DNA from: Scytalidium lignicola | Taxonomy: Eukaryota > Ascomycota > Leotiomycetes | Length of the DNA stretch: 64,000 bases | NCBI GenBank assembly: GCA_002812745.2 | Contig: NCSJ02000102.1 | Span: forward strand, 1-64,000 | Direction of reading: 5' to 3' | In this document: positions 22,914 through 36,248 of the stretch, piece by piece | How the letters are laid out: each line of letters begins with the position of its first letter | Numbering within the stretch: position 1 is the first letter of the stretch | The notes under the pieces: model-generated | The model's input: the letters and a program-made list of their open reading frames with translations, nothing else | Database searches by the model: none | What the model was told of the DNA's origin: nothing | Translations under genes and position numbers: made by a program

Positions 22914-23607
22914 AACAGCTACCTCCCGCGTTCCTGAGCCAAGCTCATGCAGGCGAGAACAGAAGCTGCTAGGCTTGCCTTAGGCCCATGTACAGTAGAA
23001 GACGTCATTTCGCCTCCAACCAAATCTCCATCATCGCAACAGCATTGGGATACATATCACAATTAGATAAATATCCAGTCCCCGTAGAAAGGCAGTGCTT
23101 CAAAAACGGTTAAATCTACAGTTTATTGCAAAGAACTTTGCATCCNTTTTTATGAAGTTGTTAGAAGATGAATGACTTCAGAGGATGTTAGCTGGCATTG
23201 TACTGTACGTGTGGTGTTTGATGAAGCTTTTGGAAGAATTTTAAAAATATAGAATTCAATACAATGTGTAGTAATTCCATTTTTATAAGTTTTGCAACAT
23301 TAGAATTCGTGGGAGGTAAATGGAAATTATGAAGTTTTAACTAGTGTTATTGATAACTTATATGCATACAGTAGCCTCGATAGCATATCAGAGTGCAGCC
23401 TGGGGGCAGGGCGATCTACTGAGACCCTGGTCTCCAGGCACACTAGCTCGACCGTCAAGGTACATCTCTACACGCTTCCTACCAGCCACAAAAGCATAGC
23501 AGCATCCTCACATCTCCCTGCACCACATTTAAATCATTTGGACTTTGCTATGCTTTATTTCTTTCTAAATATTTGATGCGTAAAGCGGGTGCTTTCAAAA
23601 TAGCAAA
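22914..23607. other. Divergent intergenic region
   Basis: Shared upstream region of GatA (minus) and the metallophosphoesterase (plus). The first part may include an unrecognised 5' exon of GatA. The middle (about 23,130-23,350) is AT-rich and contains an N at 23146. No other gene is visible. Confidence 0.5.
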
Positions 23608-25477
23608 ATGTCTAGTCTATTGTTGATGTTGGCTTGCGTCCTAGCTACGCCTGCCACTGCTTCACAGCCTTCAGCTCCTTCACCGGTTGCGGCACCGATG
23701 AGACCTCTTCCATGGGGTAATTTGAACTTTTTACAAACCACGGATACACATGGATGGCTTGCTGGCCATCTTCAAGAGTAATTAATCCGGCCTATAGTCT
23801 TCAAACCTGGCTGACCGACACAATATTAGGGCCCAATACAGTGCCGACTGGGGGGACTACATCTCCTTTGCTGAACGGATGCAGGAGAAGGCTGACGAAG
23901 AAGGCATCGATCTTGTAATTGTGGATACTGGCGATCGTGTAGAGGGAAATGGATTATATGATGCGTCAACGCCCAAAGGCCGTTACACCTACGACATCAT
24001 CCGTGAACAGCACATAGATGTTCTCTCTACGGGTAACCATGAATTATATCAGTTGGATACAACAGATCGGGAGTATGAGCAGACAGTTCCGAACTTCAAA
24101 GGAAGCTACCTTGCATCAAATTTGGATTATATCCTCCCAGATACCAAGGAACAAGTCCCCATGGCACAACGCTGGCGGAAGTTTACGACCAAAAACCAGG
24201 GAATTCGGATAGTCGCATTTGGCTTTTTATTTGACTTTAAGTTAAACAATAAGAATAGCGTGGTTCAACCGGTCGAGAAGACTATTCAAGAACCATGGTT
24301 TCAGGAGGCTATTCGGGAGGACTGTGATCTGTTTCTTGTTGTCGGCCATGTTACCTTGCGTGGAAAAGAATATAACGCAATCTACAAGGCTATTCGAAGC
24401 CAGAATTGGGATACACCCATCCAGTTCTTTGGTGGGCATAGCCATATTCGTGACTACAAGAAGTACGATGGCTCTGCGTACGGGTTCCAAGCTGGTCGAT
24501 ATATGGAAACGATTGGATGGATGTCTATAGACGGTATCAAGGGCAATGCGACCAAGAAGAATTCCAAGGAAGTAGCCAGCACGGCTAGCTTATCCTTCAA
24601 ACGCAGATATATTGATAACAACCTGTTCGGATATTATTACCATACGGGACTTAATGAAACCACCTTCCCGACAGAACATGGCAAAAATGTATCAGCGATG
24701 ATTCACCAGGGCAGGACAGCACTGTCACTTGATTACAACTATGGATGTGCTCCTAAAAATCTATGGATTAATAGAGCACCGTATCCTAGCAATGACAGCG
24801 CTTTCACGTGGCTTGAGAATGAAGTTTTTCCAGATATGGTTGTCAATCCCAAGCGAGCACATATCCCGAGATTAGCCATTATGAACACGGGAGGTGTGAG
24901 ATTTGACATCTTCCAAGGCACGTTTACTCGAGACACGACTTACATCGTCTCACCATTCCAGAGCAAGTGGTCGTATATCAAAGATGTTCCCTATTCTGCA
25001 GCAAAGGACCTTTTACCTCTTCTTAATAGCGGAGGCCAGATCTTTGACACCGAAAGTTTACCAACAAACCAACTAGCTCCACCAGAACAGATGCTCATGC
25101 GACCAGATATTTCTTTCCCTCAACCTCCTGAGGACCTCTATGCTCCCGGTTCCCAAAAGCCTCTCAGCACACCAGACCTCGTACCAGGATACACAACCAC
25201 CGACGACGCTGGCAAGGACGGCGACGATACGATCCACTCGCCAATCTCTTTCTATAATGTCCCCAACTGTATCCAGTCTCAGATCTCTTTCCCTGTAGAG
25301 GGCGACCCAGAGACAGTGGATTTGGTCTTCATTGATTTCCTAATCCCATTCGTCATCACAGCGATGAAGTTCTTGGGACATAGCTATAAGCCGAGCGATA
25401 TTGCAGATTACAGGGACGAGTCCTTTACAGAGTTGTTGGCGGAATGGATTGGTGAGAATTGGAAAGAGAATTGCTAA
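23608..25477 (+). CDS. Secreted metallophosphoesterase, 5'-nucleotidase-like
   Basis: Calcineurin-fold phosphoesterase of the fungal family related to 5'-nucleotidases and yeast YHR202W; probably acts outside the cell or in the vacuole on nucleotides or other phosphoesters. Exons 23608-23777 and 23830-25477 (52-bp intron) give about 605 residues. A signal peptide covers roughly residues 1-19 ([19 protein letters not shown]). The metal-binding blocks occur in order: [14 protein letters not shown] (Asp-x-His), [11 protein letters not shown] (Gly-Asp), STGNHELY (Gly-Asn-His-Glu), [11 protein letters not shown] (Val-Gly-His) and [10 protein letters not shown] (Gly-His-x-His). The C-terminal half holds [26 protein letters not shown], resembling the 5'-nucleotidase C-terminal domain. 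N-x-S/T sites are present. All core metal ligands are intact, so an active enzyme is expected; the substrate is not shown by the sequence. Confidence 0.88.
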
Positions 25478-25930
25478 ATTGATATGAAGTGATGGCGTAC
25501 AATATATATGACATATGACTTATGGTTTTTGTCCAATTTTAGATCGAATTTGATTGGGCGTTTTAATGATAAGGGGGTGGGGGATTTCAAGGCTCTTTTG
25601 GGCAATTATTAGAATGCTTAACTGGGGGGACGATTTATATTAGAACATGAAATTCAATTTGGTTTCAAAGTCATGCACATCTTCTGCCATTTTAGTTTGT
25701 GTATTTCAACCAACTCTCATTGTGATATTCCTTTTCTCAAATCATGAACCATCTACGTAATAGAAAATTTTAACAACTGTGATTTTTTTTCATCAAAGAT
25801 ATAGGTACCATAAATATCCACTAGAAGAAGTGTAAAAAGGCTCAACAACATCATCATATCTCATTGCTCTCCTCATGAAGATCTCATTTTTTTCATATCT
25901 CATCCTCTTGGATCTTTCGGTTCGGGTAGC
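25478..25930. other. Convergent 3' intergenic region
   Basis: Lies between two convergent genes. Moderately AT-rich; no coding signal seen. Confidence 0.6.
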
Positions 25931-27418
25931 TTATGCAATTGGTGCAAATCCGAACTGTGGTCCATCGGCAGAGAAAACACCGTAGTAAGCATTGAAGAAG
26001 ACATCACCATCTAATTATAAATTCAGATTAGTAAAATGATTTTTTTCCCCAATCATCTTAGATTAGTGAGTGGGGGTCTTAGCATATACTTACAGATGTT
26101 CTGGGATCCGCCGCCAACAGATTGCAGGCCTCCGAAACATTGGCCATTGCCAAGGTCCTGGAAGTTGATCAGAGAACCTGGGACAGTAGCGTACGCAGAT
26201 GTACCGATTCTGAACGATAGGGATGGGAGCGTGGCACTGCAGGGGAAAATATAGCCACCCTGGCGGGAATTGAAGGATGCGCCAGAAACTTGAGCGTACT
26301 ACAAGACAACATGTCAGAGACGGAATAAATTGGGCAACAGGACAGTGTAGCAAACAACTATTACTTACGTAGTTATCCACAGCTGTATCATCCATGAGAA
26401 TCAATGTGGTACCGGTGTCGGAAATTCCAGTCCGTCCTGAAGCAGAGTGTGTGGTAGATCCAACCTTGTAAGAGGTGGATGGGTATTCCCAAAATCCATT
26501 ACGGCTGCTAACAGATGCATAGCTGAGAGAGCCAGTGAATTTGCTGTCATCTGTGGAACCGAAGTCATAAGCACCATCGGTTCCGAGAGGAAGATAGGCA
26601 GCAAAGAGAGGAGAATTGAGGCTGCCTTGGGAATTGTCAAAGAAGGTCTTCTGCGGAGTAGGCCTTACTGTTGAAGAGTTAATATCGGTGCCATCTACTT
26701 AGTGTACAGATGGGTTTTACCAGTGTTAATGTTGTTAAATGAGAGCCCAACGAGACCATCTGCGGAATCGGATACAAAGGTGGAAGAGACGAAGTTAGCA
26801 AGCTCGATTGCTTGTCCTTTGACTGTTGTCCCACCGACCACAACGGTTTCTGTGCCGACGGTACCCCTTGCCTCCGATCCGTCTGCGTATGTGATATCCC
26901 ATGAGTAGCCAGACAACGATTTGAAAGTGCTACTCTGGGAAGATGTGTAGTAAGAATGCCCCCTGCGGGAGCTCGAGGATAATTGGGATGAAAATACCCA
27001 TCTGGGAAAGTTAATGAGTATACAATGATCACCCTAGAGTAACTAGGCTGTGGATTTGCAGAACTTACAAATCAGCACTCCCAGTATCGAAATCCAAGTT
27101 CAACGTTTGTCCACCAACGGTGACAGGAACCAAATACTCAACGCCGTTAGCTGGACTAGCAGGCGCCGTAGAATCTTGACGCTTAGAAAGGGCCTCTGTG
27201 AATGCGCTATGCATCTTTCTCGTTGGAGTGATGCCATATTTTGCGTATGCCTTAAGTAGAGCTGCAGTCCCATTACGGACGTAGTTGCTATTGTGGGCAG
27301 CAGGGACAGAGAAGTGAGTCGCGCCAGAGACCTCCACATTTCGCGCCTCTAGGTCAAGAGGGGCTGCCTGGCTGAGGGCGGCACTGAAGGCCAGAATAGT
27401 TGCTACTGAAGAAAGCAT
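25931..27418 (-). CDS. Secreted A1 aspartic protease, aspergillopepsin/penicillopepsin type
   Basis: Extracellular acid endopeptidase. Five exons join in frame: 27069-27418, 26721-27001, 26369-26667, 26094-26298 and 25931-26010, about 404 residues, typical for penicillopepsins. The signal peptide is MLSSVATILAFSAALSQAAP. The propeptide reaches Lys-Arg near residue 90 (LSKRQDS). The first active-site motif is LDFDTGSADLWV (Asp about 111), the flap region is SWDITYADGSEARG, and the second active-site motif is ISDTGTTLILM (Asp about 294). VDNYYAQVSGA and the final VFFNAYYGVFSADGPQFGFAPIA are family signatures. The splice between DTGSAD and LWV is unambiguous because it restores the motif. Both Asp residues are present, so it should be active. 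It differs from the protease at 12.3-14.0 kb in subfamily and lacks a Thr tail. Confidence 0.94.
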
Positions 27419-30209
27419 CTTGAGACAAGTAGGTATAGAGTATGGATGGAGTATAGAGAGAGAAGAGAGGGATGGTCGGAACAAAAGAGAGGAGCATGAT
27501 GAAGAAATTGTGCCCCATCTTATACTCGAGAAGAGAGGTGGAGGAGAACCACTTACCACTGTAGCAATGCTCGGAGAGTACTGCCAAGAAGCATCACCAA
27601 CGGCCATGCCGACATTGAGCTCGCCGCCGATGCTATTAATCTAGGGGTGATCTAGAGAACATGTCCCTAGCTGTATACCTCTAGTCATTGAAGGCTAAGG
27701 CGGCTAAGCAGGGAAGCTGAGTGAGTCCAGAGATGTGAGCTTCCTCTTCAGAGAAAGCGGTCTTCAGGAAAGACAAGCACAATCACGATCACGATCACAT
27801 GTGGGATCTCGAAGCATTGACCGTTGTTCGCTACTCCTAGCAGGCTTTTAGAGAGCCTTGTCTCATTAGTCGTGGGACATGCTGTGAGACCTACTGTGGG
27901 ATTGAAATACCCGATTGGTTGTGTAGCTGCCAGTAGCTGATGAGAAACTCAGGGTCTGTGTTGTGTATAAGCTTGACTCTGGGGTATAGCCACTCGTGCC
28001 GGAGCAATCAACCGCGATAGGAAGGTGTGAGCATCATGTTCCTGATCAACGGTCACGAAGGTGGCCAGTCGAAGTGGACGATGGGCTTCCAGAACGAGAT
28101 CTACATCTGCGATATAGCCCCTTGGCTCTTATGATGCTGGGGGGTCGGAGGAATATTGGACTGTAACCTCAACGTTGTAAGTACGGTACTGTAGACCCAG
28201 TACGGGAGGACCTGTGCTCGCAGGGGGCTCGGCGGATAAGAAGAAGGGGTCTGTCTGCATTAAGGCCTATCGACCGCGTCTGACTGCGCTCCGCTCGTTT
28301 ACTTGGATCTTATCGCCTGCCCTGAGGCATGAGGACAGTGGCGGCCGATGCGGAATGGTTTTTTGGGCGCGTTGTTTGCTTCGTGAGGATGGATACACGT
28401 AGTTTACTGGCTGGCTGGCTCCATTGGCTAACTTACAAGCTCACTGATCCAGCGTGCTAGGGAGAGGCGTTGAAGGCCAATCGGGCTTCTTGAGATGAGC
28501 ACTCATAAGGCAGTTGTCCTATCACGGAGACGAAAGCTTGAACTGACCACCTTCGTAGGATTCTGATCGTTGCCAAAGAGACAACGAGGACCGAGGCAAG
28601 GAGTGAATTAATTAACACTGTGGCAGTTGTGCCTTTTCGGAATTATTTTCTGGAATCCTGCATTACCTTGTCGGCAGTCAGTCAAGTCAGCTAGTGATAA
28701 CGGTTGTGGGCTAATATTCCATCCATCACCAACCCCAAGATGAACGTATCCTGTACTTGCTGGCTGGTTCAGTTGAGATTCTGCTATCCAATCACTTCTG
28801 CTATTCATCGATATTTTTGGTAGTTCTGTTACATATGCAGCCGTGGACAATTTTATGTCGGGACCAGAGAGAATCCGAAGAACGACGCCGAAGCTGATTG
28901 AGAATGGATGGAGACTAGCGCGATGCGATCGTCGATCTGTCGCTAAATATAAATTGACGGGGTAGTTTATGTACTTTGCCTGTCTTATCCCGGATTTCTT
29001 CAGCAACTGCCCTTAGCTACAGGTTAATGCCCGCTGAGTGTTTTGCCACTTCATCTACCATCCCCAGTCTCTTGTCCCCTCCGAAGGCTCCGTAGCCTAT
29101 TGAAGGTAAATCAACGGGGATTTACTCTATTCGGTCCAGCACCGGCGTGTACGGAAGTACCTTGCCGAATAAAACTCCTGTTCCTGGTTCCTCATCGGGG
29201 AGGCGGCGGCTTCCGTGTGTATAATAACTAGGTGTACAGTAACTCACGAATCGTGCCCAATATCAACTCCCTTCCTCCTGCCTTTCTAGAAGCCTTTGCC
29301 GTTGACAATATCCCTCCATCCTTAACCTTGACAGTCTAATTAGCGTTATGCGCCGCGAGACCCCAGCGTAGATAACTTTAAGCCTCCCGCCTTTCCCGGA
29401 CCTCGACAGGAGCAGCACTCTCGTCCCAACTGACCCCATTTCCTCCACTGCATGGTTTAACATGGGAGTTAAAATACGAGACCTTCAAAAAGGCAATTAT
29501 GCTTGAGAATCCATCCGGATTGTGTAACACACTTTGTTGTTCGACCGAAAGCCTCGAGGTCCCGAGGCCCCCACGGCAGTATATTGTAGCTCAAAGAAGC
29601 AGCTGCCCCAATGTCATGTTCTAGAAGAACTTCCTTAGCTTAAGATAATGCACAAGCATCAAGAAGTTTGCCTGTTAGTGACCTAGTAGCTGATCAATTA
29701 GGAAGGAAGCTTTGATGAGCTCATTGAAGCAATAAATACGCTCACCATTTCTACATGCAATTAGGAAGGCAGAAATAACGGAAACTGGAAGGTCAGTAAA
29801 GCCTTTGTGAAGGTGCAACGGAATCATGCAGCTACTTCACAATACCAGCAAAAGATGATCACAATAAGCAGTAAGGAGTAGCTACCACAAAAACAAATAC
29901 NAAAAAAGGGGTTGGAGAAATGACGAAATATTTCACCACTTGGAGATGATGAATGAAACCCTTTAAATGACGACAGCAGGCTCACTAAGGGACCGATAGA
30001 AGTTTCACTGAGCTGATCAGTTTAGAATGCCTGTCCTGACTTGCTTATATGAGACTGAATGTACAGAATATTGTCCAGTTACATAACCTGTAATTAAGCC
30101 CCGCCGGCTCCCTTTAATGATACCATAACTCCAAGCAATGCCCTCTCATCTCTTTAATCAAACAGCAGCCGTGTGGCCTATCATAAGCACACACAGACAG
30201 CATTTCGAA
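27419..30209. other. Long gene-free stretch
   Basis: About 2.8 kb with no gene I can support. The first part is the upstream region of the aspartic protease. The minus-strand frame 28608-29006 and others such as 29263-29463 have no motif, no splice partners and biased residues, so I do not call them. A short CACGAT repeat (about 27,785) occurs. The 29,890-29,910 segment has an N beside an A run. A small RNA gene cannot be ruled out, but none was seen. Confidence 0.5.
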
Positions 30210-30975
30210 TCATCCTCTGCTCTTGGTGTTCAGAATCAATGCCACAATAAGACTACGCATGTCAGTCAAACTCCCACTAAAGAAGCATTAGTTAGAAGAA
30301 TCAATCTTACCCATAGAGACCCAAGACCTCTCCAAAAATCAGGATCAGCACCATTCCAACGAAAATCCTCGATTGCTGCATGTATGACCGCACCCCCATA
30401 TCGCCGACAATGCCAATGGCATAGCCAGCTGCTAGACCCGTCAACCCAACTGAGAGACCGCATGCAAGATGCATGAATCCGCTATTAATAATTAGTTTTA
30501 CTTCCATATTTACATAATAGATATGTACCTGAATAAACTATAATGCTGTCCTGGAGGGGGTCCCATATCTCCCGCTATCAGGACTGCGATAACAAGTGAG
30601 TAGACTGCGATGATACCAGACATGACAACTGGAATTAGTGACTATTAAGAAACTTATATTAGAGCTACTGTGTGAATGCCCAAATTGATGTAATTCAACT
30701 GACCTTCATGATCAAATCTGGTCGGAACGTTCCCACGCCTGCAATCCCAATACCAGACTTTGATGTGCCAAATGCTGCGCCGATACCTAGTCTCCGTATT
30801 AGATCATCCTTAGCTTCATTATATTTGGAAACATACATCCAAACACCATCGCAGAAGCTATGCCAGCCTGTCGGAACTGTTAGACCAGATTGATTCCGTT
30901 GCAGTATTGAGGGGCAGGACAACTTGCCATTCCGATGAATGGGGCAAACTTCGGCGTCAACTCTGAGTCTGCCAT
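30210..30975 (-). CDS. VMA3: V-type proton ATPase proteolipid subunit c
   Basis: Subunit c of the V0 rotor ring, which moves protons into vacuoles and endosomes. Six exons: 30928-30975, 30837-30867, 30704-30786, 30529-30641, 30311-30481 and 30210-30252, giving 162 residues, the expected length. The N-terminus is [18 protein letters not shown]; four membrane helices follow. [20 protein letters not shown] and [20 protein letters not shown] are the paired repeat signatures. [15 protein letters not shown] carries the essential proton-binding Glu (about 143). The end is [13 protein letters not shown]. The first intron starts with GC (GCAAGT) instead of GT; only this choice joins FIGM to [10 protein letters not shown]. 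The gene is intron-dense, with very short exons (31 and 43 bp). Confidence 0.95.
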
Positions 30976-31816
30976 GATGTCCCTCCTTCAACAAGACACC
31001 TGACAGAGTGGGATATAAGGTTGGTGGTAGGCGTCGAGAATCGGAGGCGTCGGTGACGTTAATGGAGCTTTATGTTGTGATAAGCTAATGGCAAGCTTGA
31101 TCTTCGCGTCGAATCTCGCTAATTTCACGTGACTTTGTCACTTCCCCGATAACAGGTGACAGCTTGTAATCTAATTTAAAAGTTAGGTTGCTCATAATTG
31201 GCTTCGTTCATTGAAAAGAACTTTTACGAATTTAAGACAGAATTTTTCATAAAGTTAAGAGACTAGAGCTCGCAGTCTTTGTAGTCAGGGACGTATCTGC
31301 AACTTGGTTGCCGTTTTGGGATCTCGTCAACCAAGGAGGAGACGTGAATGCTATCCGAGAGACGCTAATGATGGTCGACCTTTCGAGATTGTAGAATTCA
31401 AGGTTAATGAACACCAACGACGCGAAGCAGCACACGCTTCCCCATTCACTCATTCTACTCTACACGGTTCAATGATTTTCGCTAGGATTTTCGGACTCAG
31501 TTAGGGCGTCTAGAAAGTCTCAGCGTGATTTCTACCTTCTTAACACCCCCGTTCTAGGACGATCTGACCGAGAACTGCCACGGCTGGTTCGGTCAACTCA
31601 ACGGGTCCACGACACCAGAGAGATATCAGTCGACATACGACGGCATCTCCGTCGGCATCGGCAGATAGGAAATAGGTGCTGCCCTGAATCCAGAGATCTA
31701 AAGCCAGGGTATTGACCTTCGGTTTCGAAAGACAACCTAAGCTCGCTCAGCAAACAAAATCTCGTGCTCTATGGGACGATAAAGAAAGAATATCCCATCA
31801 ATAACTGGCGGAAAAG
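30976..31816. other. Divergent intergenic region (VMA3 / ROM2)
   Basis: Shared upstream region of the V-ATPase c gene (minus) and ROM2 (plus). The last few hundred bases are probably ROM2 leader. Only short frames without motifs are present. Confidence 0.5.
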
Positions 31817-34800
31817 ATGGCGGATTATCAACAGGGTCGATCGGGTATGCCTCGACAGAGCGAGAATGGGCACTCTTCGAATTATCAACGAGATGCTGCT
31901 TTCTCAAACATATTCGGTGCTGCCCCTCCACCAGGGCGATCACAAACTATGACTTCTTCATCTCCTCCATCAGCATTCATGGTCGCGGATCGTACACATA
32001 CCATGAGTTCGCAGGTCTCAGGGGTGCAGGGGGGGCATCGTCAACCTCAACCTCGACCTCAACAACATATGTATCCCACGCAATCACCCCCAGGAAATAT
32101 GCCAAATGGCCGAGAGTCTTCCAATGGATACTATGAAAGGGAGAGAGCAAGGCCCGTTCAACATAGCCAAATGCCACCACATCAGCAGCAGCAGCAGCAG
32201 CAGCAGCAATACATGCATCAACAATCCCGACCAAATCCACGGCCTTATCCTACAGCACAACGTGTTGATCCTCGTGCTCCACCTCCTCAACAGCAGTACT
32301 CTCGACTACCACCCAGCCAGCGATACTACACTCCTAGTGGCCCTGCGATGAATTCAGATCCCTATCGTACGCAATCGCTGGCAAGTATTACCAGACCTCA
32401 AATTTATCAGCCTCCTCCAAACACGTTCAACCAAGCTCCTGCAAATGCCTTCCGTCAAGCACCATATCAACCTCACTCAGCACGAACAACTGCCCAGGGA
32501 AGAATAGTACCCGAAAGACACGATGAAAGAGCTATGTCAATGACGTCCTATCCACAACACCAGGATTCACAGCAGACTATGAGCGGCCGGATCATCCCCA
32601 ATAGAAGGATATCAGCTAGTCAGCCACAAGAGCTACCTACAAATGGATATTCCAACCAGATTGTTAAAGGTCCTGCTACCCAAACCCGCACTTCTACCAT
32701 GTCATCTACCACAGTGGGAGATGCGAGCAGGACTATGTCTATGGCTTCAACTATTGCTCCAACAGACCTAGATTCGCAGCAGAGAAATTCATTAACAAAG
32801 TCTGTTGAGGGTGGTAATCATCCAAGACGGTCAAAGGCTCCACTGGTCTATCCTGCTCTTCTTTCTCGAGTTGGCGAATGTTTCCGTGAGAAGATTGTAG
32901 TGGGAGATAGGACGAAGAATGACCTTACGTACAAGAATGCATTCAGCGGAGCAGAAGCGGTGGATGTTATCTCCTATATCATCAAGACAACAGATAGGAA
33001 TCTGGCATTACTCTTGGGACGTGCTCTAGATGCGCAAAAATTCTTCCATGATGTCACATATGACCACAGATTGCGCGATTCTCCAACAGAGATGTACCAG
33101 TTTCGTGAGACTATGATGGATGAGCCACATGAAGGACCAGAAGTAAATGGTGTATTCGTCTTACTTTCTGAGTGTTATTCTCCTACATGCACACGGGACC
33201 AGCTATGTTACTCTATAGCTTGTCCTCGTAGACTTGAACAACAATCGCGGCTGAATTTGAAGCCTCAACCAGGTCTTCGCAGGGAAAAATCTCAATCAAG
33301 CTTGCACGATGCAGATGAGCCAGATGAGCAGAAGCTGTGGATTAACACGGTATCCCAGGAGATTGCCAATAGCGTTAGTGAACGGGAGAAGAAGCGTCAA
33401 GAAGTCATTTCAGAGATTATGTACACCGAGAGAGATTTCGTCAAGGATCTTGAATATCTACGAGATTTCTGGATTGTCCCGTTGCGTTCTACAAATCCGG
33501 CAGCGCCATCTCCTATACCCGAATCTCGAAAGGAGAGAATCGTCAGGACGATATTCTCGAATATTATCGATCCGCCTAGCATTCATGGTGTAAGTTCACG
33601 GTTCGCAGATGCATTGACGCAGAGGCAAAGAGCTCAGCCTGTTGTCAAGTGTGTCGGTGATATCTTCCTTGAGTTTGTACCCCAATTTGAACCGTTCATC
33701 GTATATGGATCAAACCAACTGTCCGGCAAATTTGAGTTTGAGAATGAGCGTTCGTTGAATCCATATTTCTCTAAATTTGTGGATGAGACAGAACGGCGAA
33801 AGGAATCCCGAAAGCTCGAATTGAATGGTTATCTAACGAAGCCAACAACAAGACTCGCGCGTTATCCACTCTTGCTTGAGAATGTTCTCAAATATACTGA
33901 GCCAGACAGTGCGGATAAAGAAGATATTCCTAAGGCCATGAAGATGATTCGGGAGCTTCTGACGAGGGTTAATGCCGAGTCTGGGAAGGCTGAAAATAGG
34001 TTCAATCTTAAGCGTCTTCACGAGCAACTTCGCTTCCGACCAAACGAACGTGTTGATCTTAAACTTACTGATGAGGGAAGAGAGTTGCTCTATAAAGGCC
34101 CTCTGAAAAAGACTCCTACAGATCCTGCGGATATTCAAGCCTATCTTTTCGATCATGCTGTACTGCTCGTCCGAGTCAAAACAGTTGGCAAGAAAGAAGA
34201 GTACAAGGTCTACCGTCGAGTAAGTCAAGCATTTTCTTTTAGGTAGTACGCTCCATTAACAGTTATATAGCCTATTCCTCTTGAGCTCCTGACTATCCGT
34301 GAAATGGAAGAAGTCAGCCCCCAGGTAGGCGCTATAAAACGGCCTTCGTCCAGCTTGATACCTGGAAATAAAGCAAATTCCAATGATTCGTCCAAAAAAG
34401 ATGGTTTCCCTATTACCTTCCGACATCTAGGTAAAGGAGGTTATGAACTGACCTTGTATGCCGGAACTCCGGGTGCAAGGAAAAAGTGGATGGACCATAT
34501 TGGTGAACAACAAGCCATACTTAGGAAGCGTGGAGATTTCTACAACAGATCTATTCTTTCGGACAGTTTCTTTACAGCAGCTAATAGAGTCAATTGTCTT
34601 GCTCCATTCGGTAAGTATACTTCTTTCCAGGTAGAGATTACCGCTAATATGTCCCAGATGGTGGACGTAAACTCATATACGGAACCGACACTGGCATCTA
34701 CGTCTCCGATCGCCGATCCAGCTCAGGTAAACCGGTACGCGTATTGGATGCTACTAATGTTACTCAGATTGATGTACTTGAAGAGTATCAATTGCTTCTG

Positions 34801-35711
34801 GTACTCTCGCAAAAATCACTCCTGTCATATCCTCTTTCGGCTCTTAACCCGAATGAGCCAGCGCTTAGTAAACGTCCCAAGAAAATACAGAGCCATTGCA
34901 ACTTTTTCAAGACAGGAATATGCATGGGCCGACATCTTGTTTGCTGCGTTAAATCCTCCGCCTTATCAACGACAATCAAGGTGTTTGAACCTAATGATGC
35001 GATGTCAAAGGGAAAGAAGCAGAACGGATTCAAGATGTTCAAGGGTGGCCAGGATGAACTGAAGGCATTCAAAGAGTTTTACATCCCAACCGAATCTTCG
35101 TCTATACACTTCCTCAAAACGAAATTGTGCGTTGCTTGTGCAAGAGGATTTGAGGTGGTATCTTTGGAGACTCTTGAGACTCAGTCACTTCTTGACCAGG
35201 CGGATACGTCATTAGACTTCGTAGCACGCAAAGAGGGTGTTCGACCAATTCATATTGAACGACTCAACGGCGAATTCCTGCTTAATTACTCCGAGTTCTC
35301 GTTCTTTGTCAATCGCAACGGTTGGCGAGCAAGACCTGACTGGAGGATTGATTGGGAAGGTCTGCCTCAGAGCTTTGCCCTTTCGTATCCTTGGATCTTG
35401 GCGTTCGAACCGAACTTCATTGAAATTCGGAACATTGACACTAATGCGGTGCATATTGTTCCACATCGCAATATTCGTATGCTACATACCAGCACTCGAG
35501 AGGTACGTAATAGCGAAGCGTTGCTCAATCGCATAGTTGAAAATCAAATACTGACATGGTACAGATTATATACGCATATGAGGACGAACGAGGTGAAGAT
35601 GTTGTCGCGGCAATTGATTTTTGGCCGGCCGGACGTAGACCAGAGTCAACGCTTCCCCCTGCACATACCGATGGCCGAGATCAACATCCTCAAACCCATG
35701 CTCGTCACTAA
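31817..35711 (+). CDS. ROM2: Rho1 guanine nucleotide exchange factor (DEP-DH-PH-CNH)
   Basis: Exchange factor for Rho1 in the cell wall integrity pathway, acting at sites of polar growth. Exons 31817-34219, 34271-34610, 34658-35502 and 35565-35711 give about 1244 residues. Residues 1-330 are disordered and Gln/Pro/Ser-rich with a run of nine Gln encoded by CAG repeats. A DEP-like domain is at about 345-440 (YPALLSRVGECFREKIVVGD). The DH domain is at about 530-720 (RQEVISEIMYTERDFVKDLEYL; LNGYLTKPTTRLARYPLLLENVLKYT). A PH domain at about 745-900 is interrupted by the first intron (YRR to PIPLELLTI). The CNH domain starts at about 935 (FDGGRKLIYGTDTGIYVSD) and runs nearly to the end. Length and domain order match filamentous-fungal Rom2. 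The last exon is short, and its end (QTHARH) is fixed by a TAA at 35711. Confidence 0.93.
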
Positions 35712-36248
35712 GATATCCATATATCATCGAGCTTTTATACATTCACAGTCTCAACCGGTGTGCTGGCCACGCTCCACGTGCTTCGGAAACAAGCGCCCGA
35801 AACTTCCCTCCCTCGACGACTAAATGCAGTGTGCTTCTTCGTGGGTAGGATTACTTTCTTGGTCCTTCGGAAACGGTGCCTCAGCGACAGGCGTATGGCG
35901 GATCTTGGTCTTTTGGCATAATATTTTTCTGTATATTTGTCTGTGTAGTCTACGGATAGATCAATCTTCGTTAAGTCATTCGAGGTTTTATGGAAATGGA
36001 ATGCATTTTTGTGCTGACGTTGGGAGCCTCTTTTATTTATTTACTTTTATGCTAAATCCTATATTTGGGACCTTAAGTGTATTAATCTCGCCTAGCAAAG
36101 CAAAGAAAGTGGTCTTTAGGGTCACAAAGGCCAATCAACAATTTCTTTATTTAGATCAGCTCTTCATCCTTTGCTAGCTACAGGCTTTATGCCTCCAGCA
36201 CTTTTACCACACCGTAACTCTCAACAGCTATTATTGCAGACTAGCTCC
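35712..36248. other. Convergent 3' region
   Basis: Lies between the ends of ROM2 (plus) and the GFA-domain gene (minus). T-rich, with no recognised coding sequence; the plus-strand frame at 35824-36177 directly follows ROM2 and is taken as 3' untranslated sequence. Confidence 0.55.

Noticed and set aside
28608..29006. 132-residue minus-strand frame
   Set aside because: No recognisable domain, no splice partners and unremarkable composition; not supportable as a gene.
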